NCBI GenBank assembly: GCA_903931945.1
Contig: CAIZEI010000006.1
Location: 62,001-126,000 of the forward strand
Source: an uncultured Hyphomicrobiales bacterium
Lineage (GTDB): Bacteria; Pseudomonadota; Alphaproteobacteria; Rhizobiales; Beijerinckiaceae
Direction of reading: 5' to 3'
DNA: 64,000 nt
Part shown: positions 9,481 to 18,916 of the stretch, piece by piece
Position numbering within the stretch: position 1 is the stretch's first letter
How the letters are laid out: every line of letters begins with the position of its first letter
Position numbers and translations under genes: made by a program
Notes under the pieces: model-generated
What the model was told of the DNA's origin: nothing
The model's database searches: none
The model's input: only the letters and a program-made list of their open reading frames with translations

Positions 9481-9777
9481 ATGAAAAAACCTCAACGTGG
9501 CGCGGCCAAAACCGCCAGCGCTTCCGACGAAATCGGCGGTTCGGACCATGTCGATGGCGGTCATTTGCGGGCTTTCGTCGAACGCATCGAACGCCTGGAA
9601 GAAGAAAAGAAAGCCATCGCTGACGATATCAAGGAAGTCTATGCCGAAGCCAAGGGCAACGGCTTTGACGTCAAGGTCATGCGCAAGGTGATTTCATTGC
9701 GCAAGATGGATCGCGACAAACGCATTGAGGAAGAAACCATCCTCGATCTTTATCTCAGCGCGCTCGGCGACGCCTGA
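9481..9777 (+). CDS. gapR: GapR-family nucleoid-associated protein (DUF2312)
   Basis: The 98-residue protein closely matches GapR, the alphaproteobacterial DNA-binding protein that encircles overtwisted DNA and helps topoisomerases during replication and transcription. The signature [20 protein letters not shown] and the stretch [20 protein letters not shown] are clear, and the ending [11 protein letters not shown] is typical. The protein is mostly coiled-coil helix. I place the start at 9481, where AGGA lies seven bases upstream; an in-frame ATG at 9433 would add 16 residues that are not conserved. Confidence 0.93.
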   Translation: MKKPQRGAAKTASASDEIGGSDHVDGGHLRAFVERIERLEEEKKAIADDIKEVYAEAKGNGFDVKVMRKVISLRKMDRDKRIEEETILDLYLSALGDA

Positions 9778-9810
9778 TCGCTTGCGCCTGCCGGTTTGGG
9801 ACAGGGGAAG

Positions 9811-9977
9811 CGGGTGAAGGATTTCCTCATCCTGAGGAGGCTGCAAAGCAGCCGTCTCGAATGGCGAGGAAAGCCTGAGATGGCCAGTTTGACCTGCCAA
9901 TCTCCTCTTCCCGTCCTTCGAGACGCGCCTTTCAGGCGCTGCTCAGGATGAGGAAGGGGAGTTTTGTGCTTCACCCG
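9811..9977. repeat. Intergenic long inverted repeat (palindromic element)
   Basis: The left arm (9811-9861) and right arm (about 9913-9977) are imperfect inverted copies. CGGGTGAAG at 9811 pairs with CTTCACCCG at 9969-9977, CCTCATCCTGAG pairs with CTCAGGATGAGG, and a GTCTCGAA arm end faces TTCGAGAC. The arms enclose about 50 bases. In RNA this would fold as one long stem. Similar CTCATCCTGAGG...TTCGAGACGC elements are, from memory, dispersed between genes in Bradyrhizobium-like genomes. It fills most of the gap between gapR and the LigA-like gene, where I see no coding sequence. Confidence 0.75.
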
Positions 9978-10097
9978 ATTGCCCTGCAGGCGAGACGCCA
10001 GCTCTCGACTTTAAGCGGATTCTGGCTATTGTCCGGCCAAACATTCCGGAGATCGACAAGGTGCCGGCACTGCTGGCCAGAGGCTGGGGATTAGGCC

Positions 10098-11502
<1,405 letters not shown>

Positions 11503-11613
11503 AATGCGCCTGAGCCGAAGTCCGCGCGTCCCGCTATATTCGAGATCAACGATTCGCTGGTCAAGACATGTTCGATTCGCCATCGAAACCGAAGCCGGGA
11601 AAAGGGTGGCGCG

Positions 11614-11820
11614 ATGTCTGTCAACGTTGGAAACATCGATCGAATTGTGCGCGTCATCTTCGGTCTCATCCTGATCGCTTACGCCATTCCTCTCGGCTTT
11701 CCGATGACTGGCTGGAACTGGGTCGGCTGGATTGGCCTCATCCCGCTCGGCACGGCATTGGTCGGCAATTGCCCGCTCTATAGCATTGTCGGCGTCAGCA
11801 CCTGCCCGAAGAAGCCCTGA
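11614..11820 (+). CDS. DUF2892 small inner-membrane protein
   Basis: This 68-residue protein has two hydrophobic helices (RVIFGLILIAYAIPLGF and WVGWIGLIPLGTALVG) joined by a short turn and ends with the DUF2892 hallmark GNCPLYSIVGVSTC. The same domain forms the membrane part of YgaP-type rhodaneses and occurs alone in many proteobacteria. The function of stand-alone copies is unknown. It lies between ligB and a Bug receptor gene on the same strand, with intergenic gaps of 111 and about 70 bases. Confidence 0.88.
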   Translation: MSVNVGNIDRIVRVIFGLILIAYAIPLGFPMTGWNWVGWIGLIPLGTALVGNCPLYSIVGVSTCPKKP

Positions 11821-11891
11821 AGCTTGCCGATGGCGGAGCTTTCCCCCACAGTCCGCGCGCGTGAACTCTGACGCGCGACATGGAGAAACGA

Positions 11892-12938
11892 ATGAGCGCG
11901 CGCCATATGATTGGCCCGGTCGTTGTGGCGGTGGCCTGCATGGCGGGTTTTTCCGCCAACGCGCAGGAGTCCGTCGCCGCATTTTACCATGGCAAGAACG
12001 TCCAGCTTGTCATCCCCTCGACAGCGGGCGGCGGCTACGATCTCTATGGCCGCCTCGTGGCGCGTCACCTCGGGCGATTCATTCCGGGCGCCCCCAATGT
12101 CAATCCTGCCAATATGGCGGGAGCAGCGGGCGTCGTCGCGGCGCAATACATCTACGCCGCCGGCGCGAAAGACGGAACAGCCATCGGCGAACTCTACCCC
12201 AACGCTGTCATGGAGCCCCTGCTTGGCGACAAAAACCGCGTCAAATATGATTCGCTCAAATTCCATTTCATTGGCAGCCTGAACAGCGACGCCTTCATCT
12301 GTTTCGTGCGCGCCAATGCGCCCGTTCAAAGATTCGAGGACGCGCTGTCGCACGAAGTCATTCTGGGCGCGACCGGCTCTGGCGGCCCGAGCACGGATTA
12401 TCCCGCCCTCTACAACGCCCTGCTCGGAACCAAATTCCGCGTGGTGGCGGGCTATCCCGGGATCACCGAAATCGGCCTCGCGCTCGAAAAGGGAGAGATT
12501 GACGGGACCTGTGGATCGGCCTGGTCCACGATGACAACAGGCCATCCCGACTGGCTGCGCGATGGCAAGATGCGTTTGCTGGCGCAGGAAAACACCCGCG
12601 CAAATCCGGATATAGCCAAACTGGGCGTTCCCCTGACCGTGGATTTCGCCAGAACGCCGGACGCGCGCGCCATTCTCGAATTCGTTTTTGCCCAGTCCAC
12701 CTTCGGCAGACCGTTCGTGATGGCGCCCGAAACCCCGCCCGAAAGGGTCGAGGCCATGCGCAAGGCTTTTGCCACAATGCTCGCCGACCCGGATTTTCTG
12801 GCCGAAGCCGAACGGCTGAAACTTGAAATTGTCGAACCGATGAACGGCGCGGTTTTGACCGAAACAGTGCAGCGCCTGATGGCGACGCCAGAGGATATCA
12901 TTGAGAAAACCCGCGCCGCAACGGGCATGAAGCGGTAG
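11892..12938 (+). CDS. Bug/TctC-family periplasmic solute-binding protein
   Basis: This 348-residue protein has a signal peptide ending around FSANAQ and Bug motifs STAGGGYDLYGRLVARHLGRF and NMAGAAGVV. The ATG at 11892 is preferred because GGAGAAACGA directly precedes it; an in-frame ATG at 11880 would place that Shine-Dalgarno inside the coding sequence. It belongs to the same subgroup as the other three Bug proteins in the window, sharing the AxFYHGKNVQL opening with the one at 18917. No TctA/TctB partners are adjacent. Its ligand is unknown; its position after ligAB makes an aromatic acid plausible. Confidence 0.85.
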   Translation: MSARHMIGPVVVAVACMAGFSANAQESVAAFYHGKNVQLVIPSTAGGGYDLYGRLVARHLGRFIPGAPNVNPANMAGAAGVVAAQYIYAAGAKDGTAIGELYPNAVMEPLLGDKNRVKYDSLKFHFIGSLNSDAFICFVRANAPVQRFEDALSHEVILGATGSGGPSTDYPALYNALLGTKFRVVAGYPGITEIGLALEKGEIDGTCGSAWSTMTTGHPDWLRDGKMRLLAQENTRANPDIAKLGVPLTVDFARTPDARAILEFVFAQSTFGRPFVMAPETPPERVEAMRKAFATMLADPDFLAEAERLKLEIVEPMNGAVLTETVQRLMATPEDIIEKTRAATGMKR

Positions 12939-13013
12939 GGCGGCGAACGGCATTCCCCGTCGCAGGTTTTCCATTCTTCCGCGACCTGCTAATCCTGTCG
13001 CCGGGAGATTCAC

Positions 13014-13757
13014 ATGACCGCCAAAAACATTACTGCCGCTGTGCTCGTCATCGGCGATGAAATCCTGTCCGGGCGCACCAAGGACAAGAACATCGGCTAT
13101 ATCGCCGAATACCTCACCAATATCGGCATCGATCTGAAGGAGGTCCGCGTTGTCCCCGATGACGAAGACGAGATCGTTCCGGCGCTCAACGCCCTTCGCA
13201 AGCGCTACAGTTATGTGTTCACGACAGGCGGCATTGGTCCGACGCATGACGATATCACCGCCGATTGCGTCGCCAAGGCGTTTGGCGTCGAACTTTACGA
13301 GGACCCCCGCATCATCGCCATGATGCTGGAGCGCCTGAAGCCCGAAGACCTCAATGAAATGCGCCGCCGCATGGCGCGCATTCCCGTGGGCGCCGAGCAC
13401 GTGAAAAACACCATTTCGAAAGTGCCGGGCTTTCGCATCGAGAATGTCATCGTCATGGCGGGCGTGCCGGCGATCATGCAGGCGATGCTGGACGATGTCG
13501 CGCCAAAACTGACGACAGGCGCGCGAATGTTGTCCAGAACCATTGACGCCATGGGCATTCCCGAGGGAACCTATGCGGCCGATCTTGGCCAGATCGCCAA
13601 AGAGCATCCGTCGGTCATCATCGGTTCTTATCCGCAATTCGGCGAAGGCCGGTTTCACAACCAGATCGTGGTGCGCTCAAAAGAGGCGTCCACCATGGAC
13701 GCCGCTGTGAGCGCCGTCGAGGCAATGCTGCGAGATCTCGCTGCAAAAAAGGGATAG
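13014..13757 (+). CDS. CinA-like molybdopterin-binding domain protein
   Basis: The 247-residue protein is the stand-alone MoCF/CinA N-terminal domain found in alphaproteobacteria and annotated as competence/damage-inducible protein A. Motifs are VLVIGDEILSGRTKDKN at the N-terminus and FTTGGIGPTHDDITADCVA in the middle, followed by VPGFRIENVIVMAGVP. The nicotinamide-nucleotide amidase half of full CinA is absent, so its exact activity (possibly ADP-ribose pyrophosphatase-like) is uncertain. A good Shine-Dalgarno, GGGAGA, precedes the start. Confidence 0.88.
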   Translation: MTAKNITAAVLVIGDEILSGRTKDKNIGYIAEYLTNIGIDLKEVRVVPDDEDEIVPALNALRKRYSYVFTTGGIGPTHDDITADCVAKAFGVELYEDPRIIAMMLERLKPEDLNEMRRRMARIPVGAEHVKNTISKVPGFRIENVIVMAGVPAIMQAMLDDVAPKLTTGARMLSRTIDAMGIPEGTYAADLGQIAKEHPSVIIGSYPQFGEGRFHNQIVVRSKEASTMDAAVSAVEAMLRDLAAKKG

Positions 13758-13828
13758 GCGGGCCGTCGCGCTTGCGTCACAGGCCTGCGGCATGAAGCCT
13801 GTGTCGTCATCCGCCCAAGGGTTTGTTC

Positions 13829-14584
13829 ATGCGCAATATTCTGATCGCCGCCGTCGCGTTTGTTGCGCTGGCGCTTCCCGCTTACGCCCAGGCGCCAGCG
13901 CCCTCCGGCGCGCCCGAAACATCGGCTGTCGTCAAGGCGAAGGCGCCCGCGGCCAAGCCCTTTTCCAACCCGGAAGAGACGGACCTTCTGACGGTTCTGC
14001 CGCCGCCGCCAGCCAATGGTTCCAAGCAGATGCAGGATGAACTTGCCGAGGTTCTGAAGTTTCAGGTCACGCGATCGCAAAAGCGGGTCGATGAGGCAAG
14101 GGCGGATGAGAAGGAAAATGTCTGGATCTACGCCAACGTGATCGACAACCCGGTGTTCACAGCCGAAAAACTTCCGCTGACCGATGCCTTTTTCAAGCGT
14201 GTTTTCAAGAGCGAAGGCGCCGTCCTCAACCGCGTGAAGGCGTTCTATCATCGTCCCCGCCCTTATGATTACAGCGATCTTGTGAAGCCTGCTGTTGCGC
14301 CGTCCAAATCCGGCTCCTACCCTTCAGGCCACGCCACGGGTGGGACGCTCGCCGGCATTGTGCTGGCGAATATGCTGCCGGAAAAGCGCGCCGAAATATT
14401 TGCCCGAGCCTGGCGCTACGGCAGGAACCGCATCGTCGGAGGCGTTCACTACGCCAGCGATATCGAGGCGGGGCGGATTGCGGCTTCCATTATCGCGCAA
14501 AACATATCTTCGCACGAAGACTTCAAGCTTGAATTTGCGGCGGCCAAGACCGAATTGCGCGCCGCTTTGGGAATGTTGGACTAA
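13829..14584 (+). CDS. Secreted class A non-specific acid phosphatase, PAP2 family
   Basis: The 251-residue protein has a signal peptide (MRNILIAAVAFVALALPAYAQ) and the three-part PAP2/acid-phosphatase signature: RVKAFYHRPRPYDYSD (domain 1), GSYPSGHATGGTLAG (domain 2) and RNRIVGGVHYASDIEAG (domain 3, nucleophile His). It should hydrolyse phosphomonoesters in the periplasm. Starting at 13829 puts AAGGG a suitable distance upstream; a TTG two codons earlier is unlikely. About 125 bases separate it from the downstream tRNA gene. Confidence 0.9.
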   Translation: MRNILIAAVAFVALALPAYAQAPAPSGAPETSAVVKAKAPAAKPFSNPEETDLLTVLPPPPANGSKQMQDELAEVLKFQVTRSQKRVDEARADEKENVWIYANVIDNPVFTAEKLPLTDAFFKRVFKSEGAVLNRVKAFYHRPRPYDYSDLVKPAVAPSKSGSYPSGHATGGTLAGIVLANMLPEKRAEIFARAWRYGRNRIVGGVHYASDIEAGRIAASIIAQNISSHEDFKLEFAAAKTELRAALGMLD

Positions 14585-14711
14585 GACGCCCGGCGTCGTC
14601 TCTCGGCGCGCCGGATCATAAAATGCCTCCGGGAGTGTTGGCGTCGCGACCTGTTTTGGTTTATGGGGTGCCCATGCTTTTGACGGTCGCATTTGCGGCG
14701 GTCGATTCGGC

Positions 14712-14786
14712 GCCGGATTAGCACAGCGGTAGTGCAGCGGTTTTGTAAACCGAAGGTCGGGGGTTCGATTCCCTCATCCGGCACCA
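14712..14786 (+). tRNA. tRNA-Thr (anticodon TGT)
   Basis: The sequence folds as a complete tRNA. The acceptor arm GCCGGAT (14712-14718) pairs with ATCCGGC (14776-14782), the D-stem GCAC pairs with GTGC, the anticodon loop TTTGTAA carries TGT for threonine ACA codons, and the T-arm contains GGTTCGATTCC. The 3' CCA is encoded. No integrase or attachment-site duplication is visible beside it. Confidence 0.95.
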
Positions 14787-15296
14787 AAATCGGCAAAAAT
14801 TATCAATATAAATCAAATTGTTGTGATTTGCGCCAAGAGCGTTGAGCCCCACTCATCGCTGTCGGCTTTGCCGCCGATTCAGCGGCTGAGAAATCAAGCC
14901 CCGCTACCTTTCAACAAACTGCAACGCCGCAACAGCCTGCCGACGGTCCGCCGGGTTTGTCAGCTTTATGAGGGATGGAGATCTTGGCGGGGAGTGGGAG
15001 CTTTCCACTGATGCCAAGGGCGCGTTCGCGCTGACGCGCGCAAATCTTTGGTTTGAACGTAGGTCAAACCAAGGAGCCCTTGGACCAACTTCAGTTCGAC
15101 TGTCTCTGATCGCAATTGGCGTCAGGTCCGGCGGCGCGCGCCCGCAGCCCGGAATAGTCGCGTTCGTTTTCCGCCGTTGAAGGATCACGCACGGGGTGCA
15201 AATTCAGCCAAGATCTGGCGCCAACGCCAGAGTATTTTCCGAGGCGAAACGCCGCGTCGGAAGACATGCCTGCGTTTTCTTCATATGTCGCTGCGC
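14787..15296. other. Long intergenic region without a convincing gene
   Basis: About 510 bases lie between tRNA-Thr and the end of the catalase-like gene. The first part is AT-rich. The middle holds the structured repeat described at 15014-15083. Short open frames on both strands cross the repeat but have no ribosome-binding site and no recognisable motif. I see no further RNA gene. Confidence 0.6.
15014..15083. repeat. Structured repeat element, copy 1
   Basis: An outer stem CCAAGGGC (15014-15021) pairs with GCCCTTGG (15076-15083), and an inner stem CTTTGGTTTGA (15046-15056) pairs with TCAAACCAAGG (15064-15074) around the loop ACGTAGG. Between them is a GC-rich GCGCTGACGCGC segment. A related copy lies at 16454-16569, on the other side of the catalase-like gene, with paired base changes in the inner stem. 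Confidence 0.7.
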
Positions 15297-16331
15297 CTAC
15301 GGGACTGCAAATTCCGCTCCCTCGGGTTCGATCCGGGGTTTGTCGGTCGCGTCATGGCGCAAGCCCGAACTTGCGATGTAAACAGCCCGACGTATCCAGT
15401 TGATCTGGCCGGCAGGCCGGTGTTCGGGCAAGGCGTGCCATGGCGTGAACGACAGTTGTTCGCCATAATCGGCGCGGGCCGTGGTGTCGAACGCCTGCGC
15501 AGGGATGGTGATGCGGGCCACCGTGTGGACCGGCGCATTCCATGACACCGTCGGGTTATCGATCGCCTCGGGCGGCGCGTTTTCATACAATTGCATCGTA
15601 AAATCGAAAACCGCCTCACGGCCCGCCGTCGTCAGGTGATCGACCATGGCGCGCCGCAGATAGGATGCATCGCGCCAGGCTTTCGGTATGGGTTCGATGA
15701 TATTGCCGGGCTGCGGCGTCAGGCCATAGCGGACGATTGTCGAGGCGCCTGCGCCAAGCTGATAGGGCGTCTGGGAATAATATTGCGCGACCAGAGGACT
15801 GTCGTGCAAATGCTTGTCAAAACTCATCAGCACCGGAATGTCCTGTGGATGATTCAGCAAAAGCCATCCGATAAACGCAAACGGAATCCCCAAAACGGGC
15901 TGGCCGCCGTCAAACTCCTTCATGAAACGCAGATACTCAGAGGTATCGCGGATAATGAAAACAGGGTTGTCGGCCAGGATGAAATCATGCGTCGTGGCGA
16001 CGGCTTCCGTCTCCAGAATTTTCATCCCCGGAACACCCAGAAGTTTGATCGCCAGACCATGCACATCTGAATGGGTATCGTCGGCTTGCCGCCCGTTGGA
16101 GAGGCGCAGCCAAGCGTTATAGGTGGCAGGGCGGGCGAACAGGCCCACACGGCACATCTCGGGAATATCCTGCAGCACCTCAAATCGCGCCTGCAGGCAG
16201 GCCTGTTGCTTGTAATGCTGGCCGCGCTGGCCCTCGCCCGTCTGTTTCATCAGTGCGAGCTGGATGCGGACGATCTCTGAGATTTCAGCCTGGCGTCGCG
16301 CATCTTCGGGCGGATTTCCGCTGGCGTCCAT
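15297..16331 (-). CDS. Catalase-like haem protein (y4iL-like subfamily)
   Basis: The 344-residue protein has the shortened catalase core of the y4iL-like subfamily. RGQHYKQQACLQARFEV aligns with the distal-histidine segment (His39 with this start), LRLSNGRQADDTHSDVHGLAIKLLG with the substrate-channel segment, and THDFILADNPVFIIRD with the conserved asparagine region. A classical proximal-tyrosine motif is not obvious to me, so peroxidase, lipid-peroxide or catalase activity stays open. The start at 16331 is preferred over 16346 because GGAG lies seven bases before it. The gene is flanked by two copies of a stem-loop repeat and has an AT-rich upstream region. Confidence 0.78.
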   Translation of the reverse strand: MDASGNPPEDARRQAEISEIVRIQLALMKQTGEGQRGQHYKQQACLQARFEVLQDIPEMCRVGLFARPATYNAWLRLSNGRQADDTHSDVHGLAIKLLGVPGMKILETEAVATTHDFILADNPVFIIRDTSEYLRFMKEFDGGQPVLGIPFAFIGWLLLNHPQDIPVLMSFDKHLHDSPLVAQYYSQTPYQLGAGASTIVRYGLTPQPGNIIEPIPKAWRDASYLRRAMVDHLTTAGREAVFDFTMQLYENAPPEAIDNPTVSWNAPVHTVARITIPAQAFDTTARADYGEQLSFTPWHALPEHRPAGQINWIRRAVYIASSGLRHDATDKPRIEPEGAEFAVP

Positions 16332-16453
16332 TGTTTTGCTCCGCATCGGACGAGTTCATTTTCAGAATTATATATTAGAAATATTTTCTGGAATCATTCA
16401 ACAAAAATCATCTATATAAAAGAAATTGTCTCGTAGCGCTTCAGAAATTCACT

Positions 16454-16569
16454 GATACCAACGGCGATGTGACTTGACACATCGCCGTTGGCAAGCGCGA
16501 ACGCGCGCCGGCGCTGACGCGCCGAATGCTTCGGTTTGACCATCGGTCAATCCGAAGCGCCCTTGGTAT
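16454..16569. repeat. Structured repeat element, copy 2
   Basis: A perfect 14-base-pair hairpin, CCAACGGCGATGTG (16458-16471) with CACATCGCCGTTGG (16478-16491), is followed by a GCGCTGACGCGC segment and an inner stem GCTTCGGTTTGA (16528-16539) with TCAATCCGAAGC (16547-16558). ATACCAA (16455-16461) can also pair with TTGGTAT (16563-16569), closing the whole element. Compared with copy 1, the inner stem keeps its shape through paired changes (T-A to C-G). The rest of 16332-16626 is AT-rich and shows no gene. Confidence 0.7.
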
Positions 16570-16626
16570 GACCCGGCGGCTTGCGAACAATTCCCAATTC
16601 CGGAAATCGCGCCGCGCCATTGAGGT

Positions 16627-17520
16627 TCAGATATATTTTTGAACAAAATCAACAAAATCGGCGATTTTCGATGGCAGGTATTCCGTCTTTGGATAATATA
16701 TACATATCCGCTCGGCGGATATCGCTATATCTTCGAAAATGGGTTCCAGCGCGTTGTTTTGTATCTCCGATTTGATCGCATATCGTGGGACTCGTATGAT
16801 CCCCGCCCCCCGGAGGGCCATTTGTATCAGAATTGAATAATTGTCCGACGACAGCGCGCCCTTCACTTCAACATGACTTGAACGCGCCCCCCGGCGAAAC
16901 TCCCAATTTTTCAGACCGGAATATTGATTTGCCAAACAGTTGTGGTCACGCAGTTCGCGGGGTTCGCCTGGTTTGCCATGGCGCCTGAAATATTCGGGTG
17001 ACGCGCAAACGACAAACGGCACAGGTCCAAGATCCATTCTGGCCAAGCCGGGAATCGATGGCTTTTCGCTGGCGACAATGACGTCAAATACGTCGTCCGA
17101 GGCGACCCCGTAGTCCGGCATCGCCGACAAATGAACACGCAAGCCCGGGCGCGCCTGCGAAAAATCGACAATCAGCGGCGTCAGAATGCATCTGGCGAAT
17201 TCACCCTGGGCTTGCACGCGCAAGGTGCCGACCGGCTCCGAACGCAAATTGCGCGCATCAAGCAAATAGTCGTCAAGGGTTGCGAGCACTTGCACGAATG
17301 TGCGGAACAGACCTTCTCCCGCGTCCGTGAGGACGATTCCATGGGTCGAGCGGTTCAAAAGGCTCACGCCAAGCGCATCTTCGAGTTCCTTCATGCGTTT
17401 GCTGACCACAGAGGGCGTCGTGCGCAAATCCGTTGCCGCCCTGGTGAAGCTTTTCCGCTCGGCAACCCTGACAAAAGTGTTGAGTTTGTTCAGGTCTCTC
17501 AGCGCCGCAGTCAGTGACAT
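16627..17520 (-). CDS. LysR-family transcriptional regulator
   Basis: With the start at 17520 the protein has 297 residues. It begins with a winged helix-turn-helix (LNTFVRVAERKSFTRAATDL...PSVVSKRMKELEDALGVSLLNR), followed by an effector domain of the CrgA-like LTTR subgroup that ends in ADFVDFVQKYI. The frame stays open to 17601, but the extra 27 residues are not LTTR-like. It is divergent from the NodB-domain deacetylase/Bug pair, with 267 bases between starts, so it probably controls that pair. The effector is unknown. Confidence 0.9.
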   Translation of the reverse strand: MSLTAALRDLNKLNTFVRVAERKSFTRAATDLRTTPSVVSKRMKELEDALGVSLLNRSTHGIVLTDAGEGLFRTFVQVLATLDDYLLDARNLRSEPVGTLRVQAQGEFARCILTPLIVDFSQARPGLRVHLSAMPDYGVASDDVFDVIVASEKPSIPGLARMDLGPVPFVVCASPEYFRRHGKPGEPRELRDHNCLANQYSGLKNWEFRRGARSSHVEVKGALSSDNYSILIQMALRGAGIIRVPRYAIKSEIQNNALEPIFEDIAISAERICIYYPKTEYLPSKIADFVDFVQKYI

Positions 17521-17787
17521 CTCCCGTACCTTCTCCCACTTCGCTGTAATACTTGAAAAATGCTTTTGTCCGGATCCGACTTTTCGGGAACTCCTGTCCA
17601 CTGACTATGAGGCGAGACGCCTTGCGTCTGCAAGTCCGTCCGGGAGCCTGCTTTTCGAGTGCCCGATCGCAAACGTTCAGAACAACTGTCATTCCGCTAA
17701 AGTGGCTACCGGAGGCAGCCGACGCGGCGTATTCTTTCGCGGCGTCGGACCCATCCGCATGCCTATAATCTAGCCGCGAGAAACGCC

Positions 17788-18648
17788 ATGCTCAAGGAAT
17801 ACCACTACGACAATCTCATCCGATGGCCGCAAGGCCAACGCGCCGCAGTGTTCTTCACGTTCGATTTTCAGGGCGGCGAGGATGTGAAGCCGGACAAGAA
17901 CGGCTTCCTCAATTACGAAATGTGGAGCCAGGGAGAATACGGTCCGCATCACGCCATTTACCGGTTATTGCGCATTCTCAAAGAGGAAGGAGTGAAGGCG
18001 ACCTTCATGACCTGTGGGGCGATCGCCGAGCGATACCCCGAAGCCGTCAAGGCGATCCTGGAACACGGGCACGTCATTGAGGGGCACGGTTATAACCATG
18101 AAATCGCGCGCTATCTGCCACGCAACGAAGAAGACGTTGTGATGAAAAGGACCATCGCGATGATTGCCCAGCGGACAGGCCGTCGCCCGACCGGTTGGCG
18201 CTCCTGCACACAAAGCACGAACACGCTCGAACTTCTGATCGAGAATGATTTCACCTGGAACAGCAATTGTTTCCACGAGGAAGTCCCGTTCCTTTATGAA
18301 AGCAAGGGCAAGGTGATGGTGGAATTGCCGCGGCAGCCCTTTGGCGATGGCACGCTGTTCGGGCACCGCCACGGCGAATATGGCAATCCGTTTCATGGTC
18401 TTGAAACATGGAAGGCCTATTTTGACGAGAAGTGGGCGGAATCGGCCAGTCAACCAGCGTATATCCCGTTCACGCTGCATCCCTATATCATTGGCCGCCC
18501 GGGGCGCACGCTGGCCCTGCGTGGCATCATTCAACACATGAAGAAGGCGGGCAACATCTGGTTCCCCACCGGAATCGATCTTGCCAATTGGTGCCTGAAC
18601 GACCTGTTCAAGGCAGAGCGTCAGGAAATCCAGCGAGCGTCAGCTTAA
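17788..18648 (+). CDS. NodB-domain polysaccharide deacetylase family protein (PuuE-like)
   Basis: The 286-residue protein has a NodB/carbohydrate-esterase-4 fold. FFTFDFQGGED corresponds to motif 1 (normally TFDD, here with the second Asp replaced by Phe-Gln), EGHGYNHE to the metal-binding H-x3-H motif 2 and GWRSCTQSTN to motif 3. No signal peptide is visible. Cytoplasmic relatives include PuuE-type allantoinases, which open a cyclic ureide ring, so the substrate may be a cyclic amide and not a polysaccharide. It is followed 268 bases later by a Bug receptor gene on the same strand. Confidence 0.8.
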   Translation: MLKEYHYDNLIRWPQGQRAAVFFTFDFQGGEDVKPDKNGFLNYEMWSQGEYGPHHAIYRLLRILKEEGVKATFMTCGAIAERYPEAVKAILEHGHVIEGHGYNHEIARYLPRNEEDVVMKRTIAMIAQRTGRRPTGWRSCTQSTNTLELLIENDFTWNSNCFHEEVPFLYESKGKVMVELPRQPFGDGTLFGHRHGEYGNPFHGLETWKAYFDEKWAESASQPAYIPFTLHPYIIGRPGRTLALRGIIQHMKKAGNIWFPTGIDLANWCLNDLFKAERQEIQRASA

Positions 18649-18916
18649 GGTTGAGCCGGGTGTTCCGGTCCGCAGAATATGCGGGCCGGAAAGCTCCTGG
18701 AGGGCTCTGACCCCGCTGATCGTACTTACGGACACCAGGTATTGGCGATATCGGCGCCCCGTATGGCCTGCGGGATTGACCGGTCAAGCGAAATTCCCGA
18801 ACGTCAGTTTGGCGAGGAGCTGGAAATAAACGGAAATCGGCGGCGTCCCGAGCGTCCGGCGATTGCAGATCGGCAAATGGTTTTTTGAGAACCAAAATCA
18901 ACGCCTGGGGAGTGCA

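Noticed and set aside
11778-13658. Minus-strand open frame of 626 codons
   Set aside because: It is antisense to a Bug receptor and a CinA-like gene that both have clear family motifs and ribosome-binding sites; its own sequence is histidine/arginine/glycine-rich with no domain.
14712-14786. tRNA-Thr as an integration site of a genomic island
   Set aside because: No integrase gene, no duplicated tRNA 3' end and no clear composition break are visible.
14968-15180. Small plus-strand ORF of 70 codons
   Set aside because: It runs through the structured repeat and has no ribosome-binding site or conserved motif.
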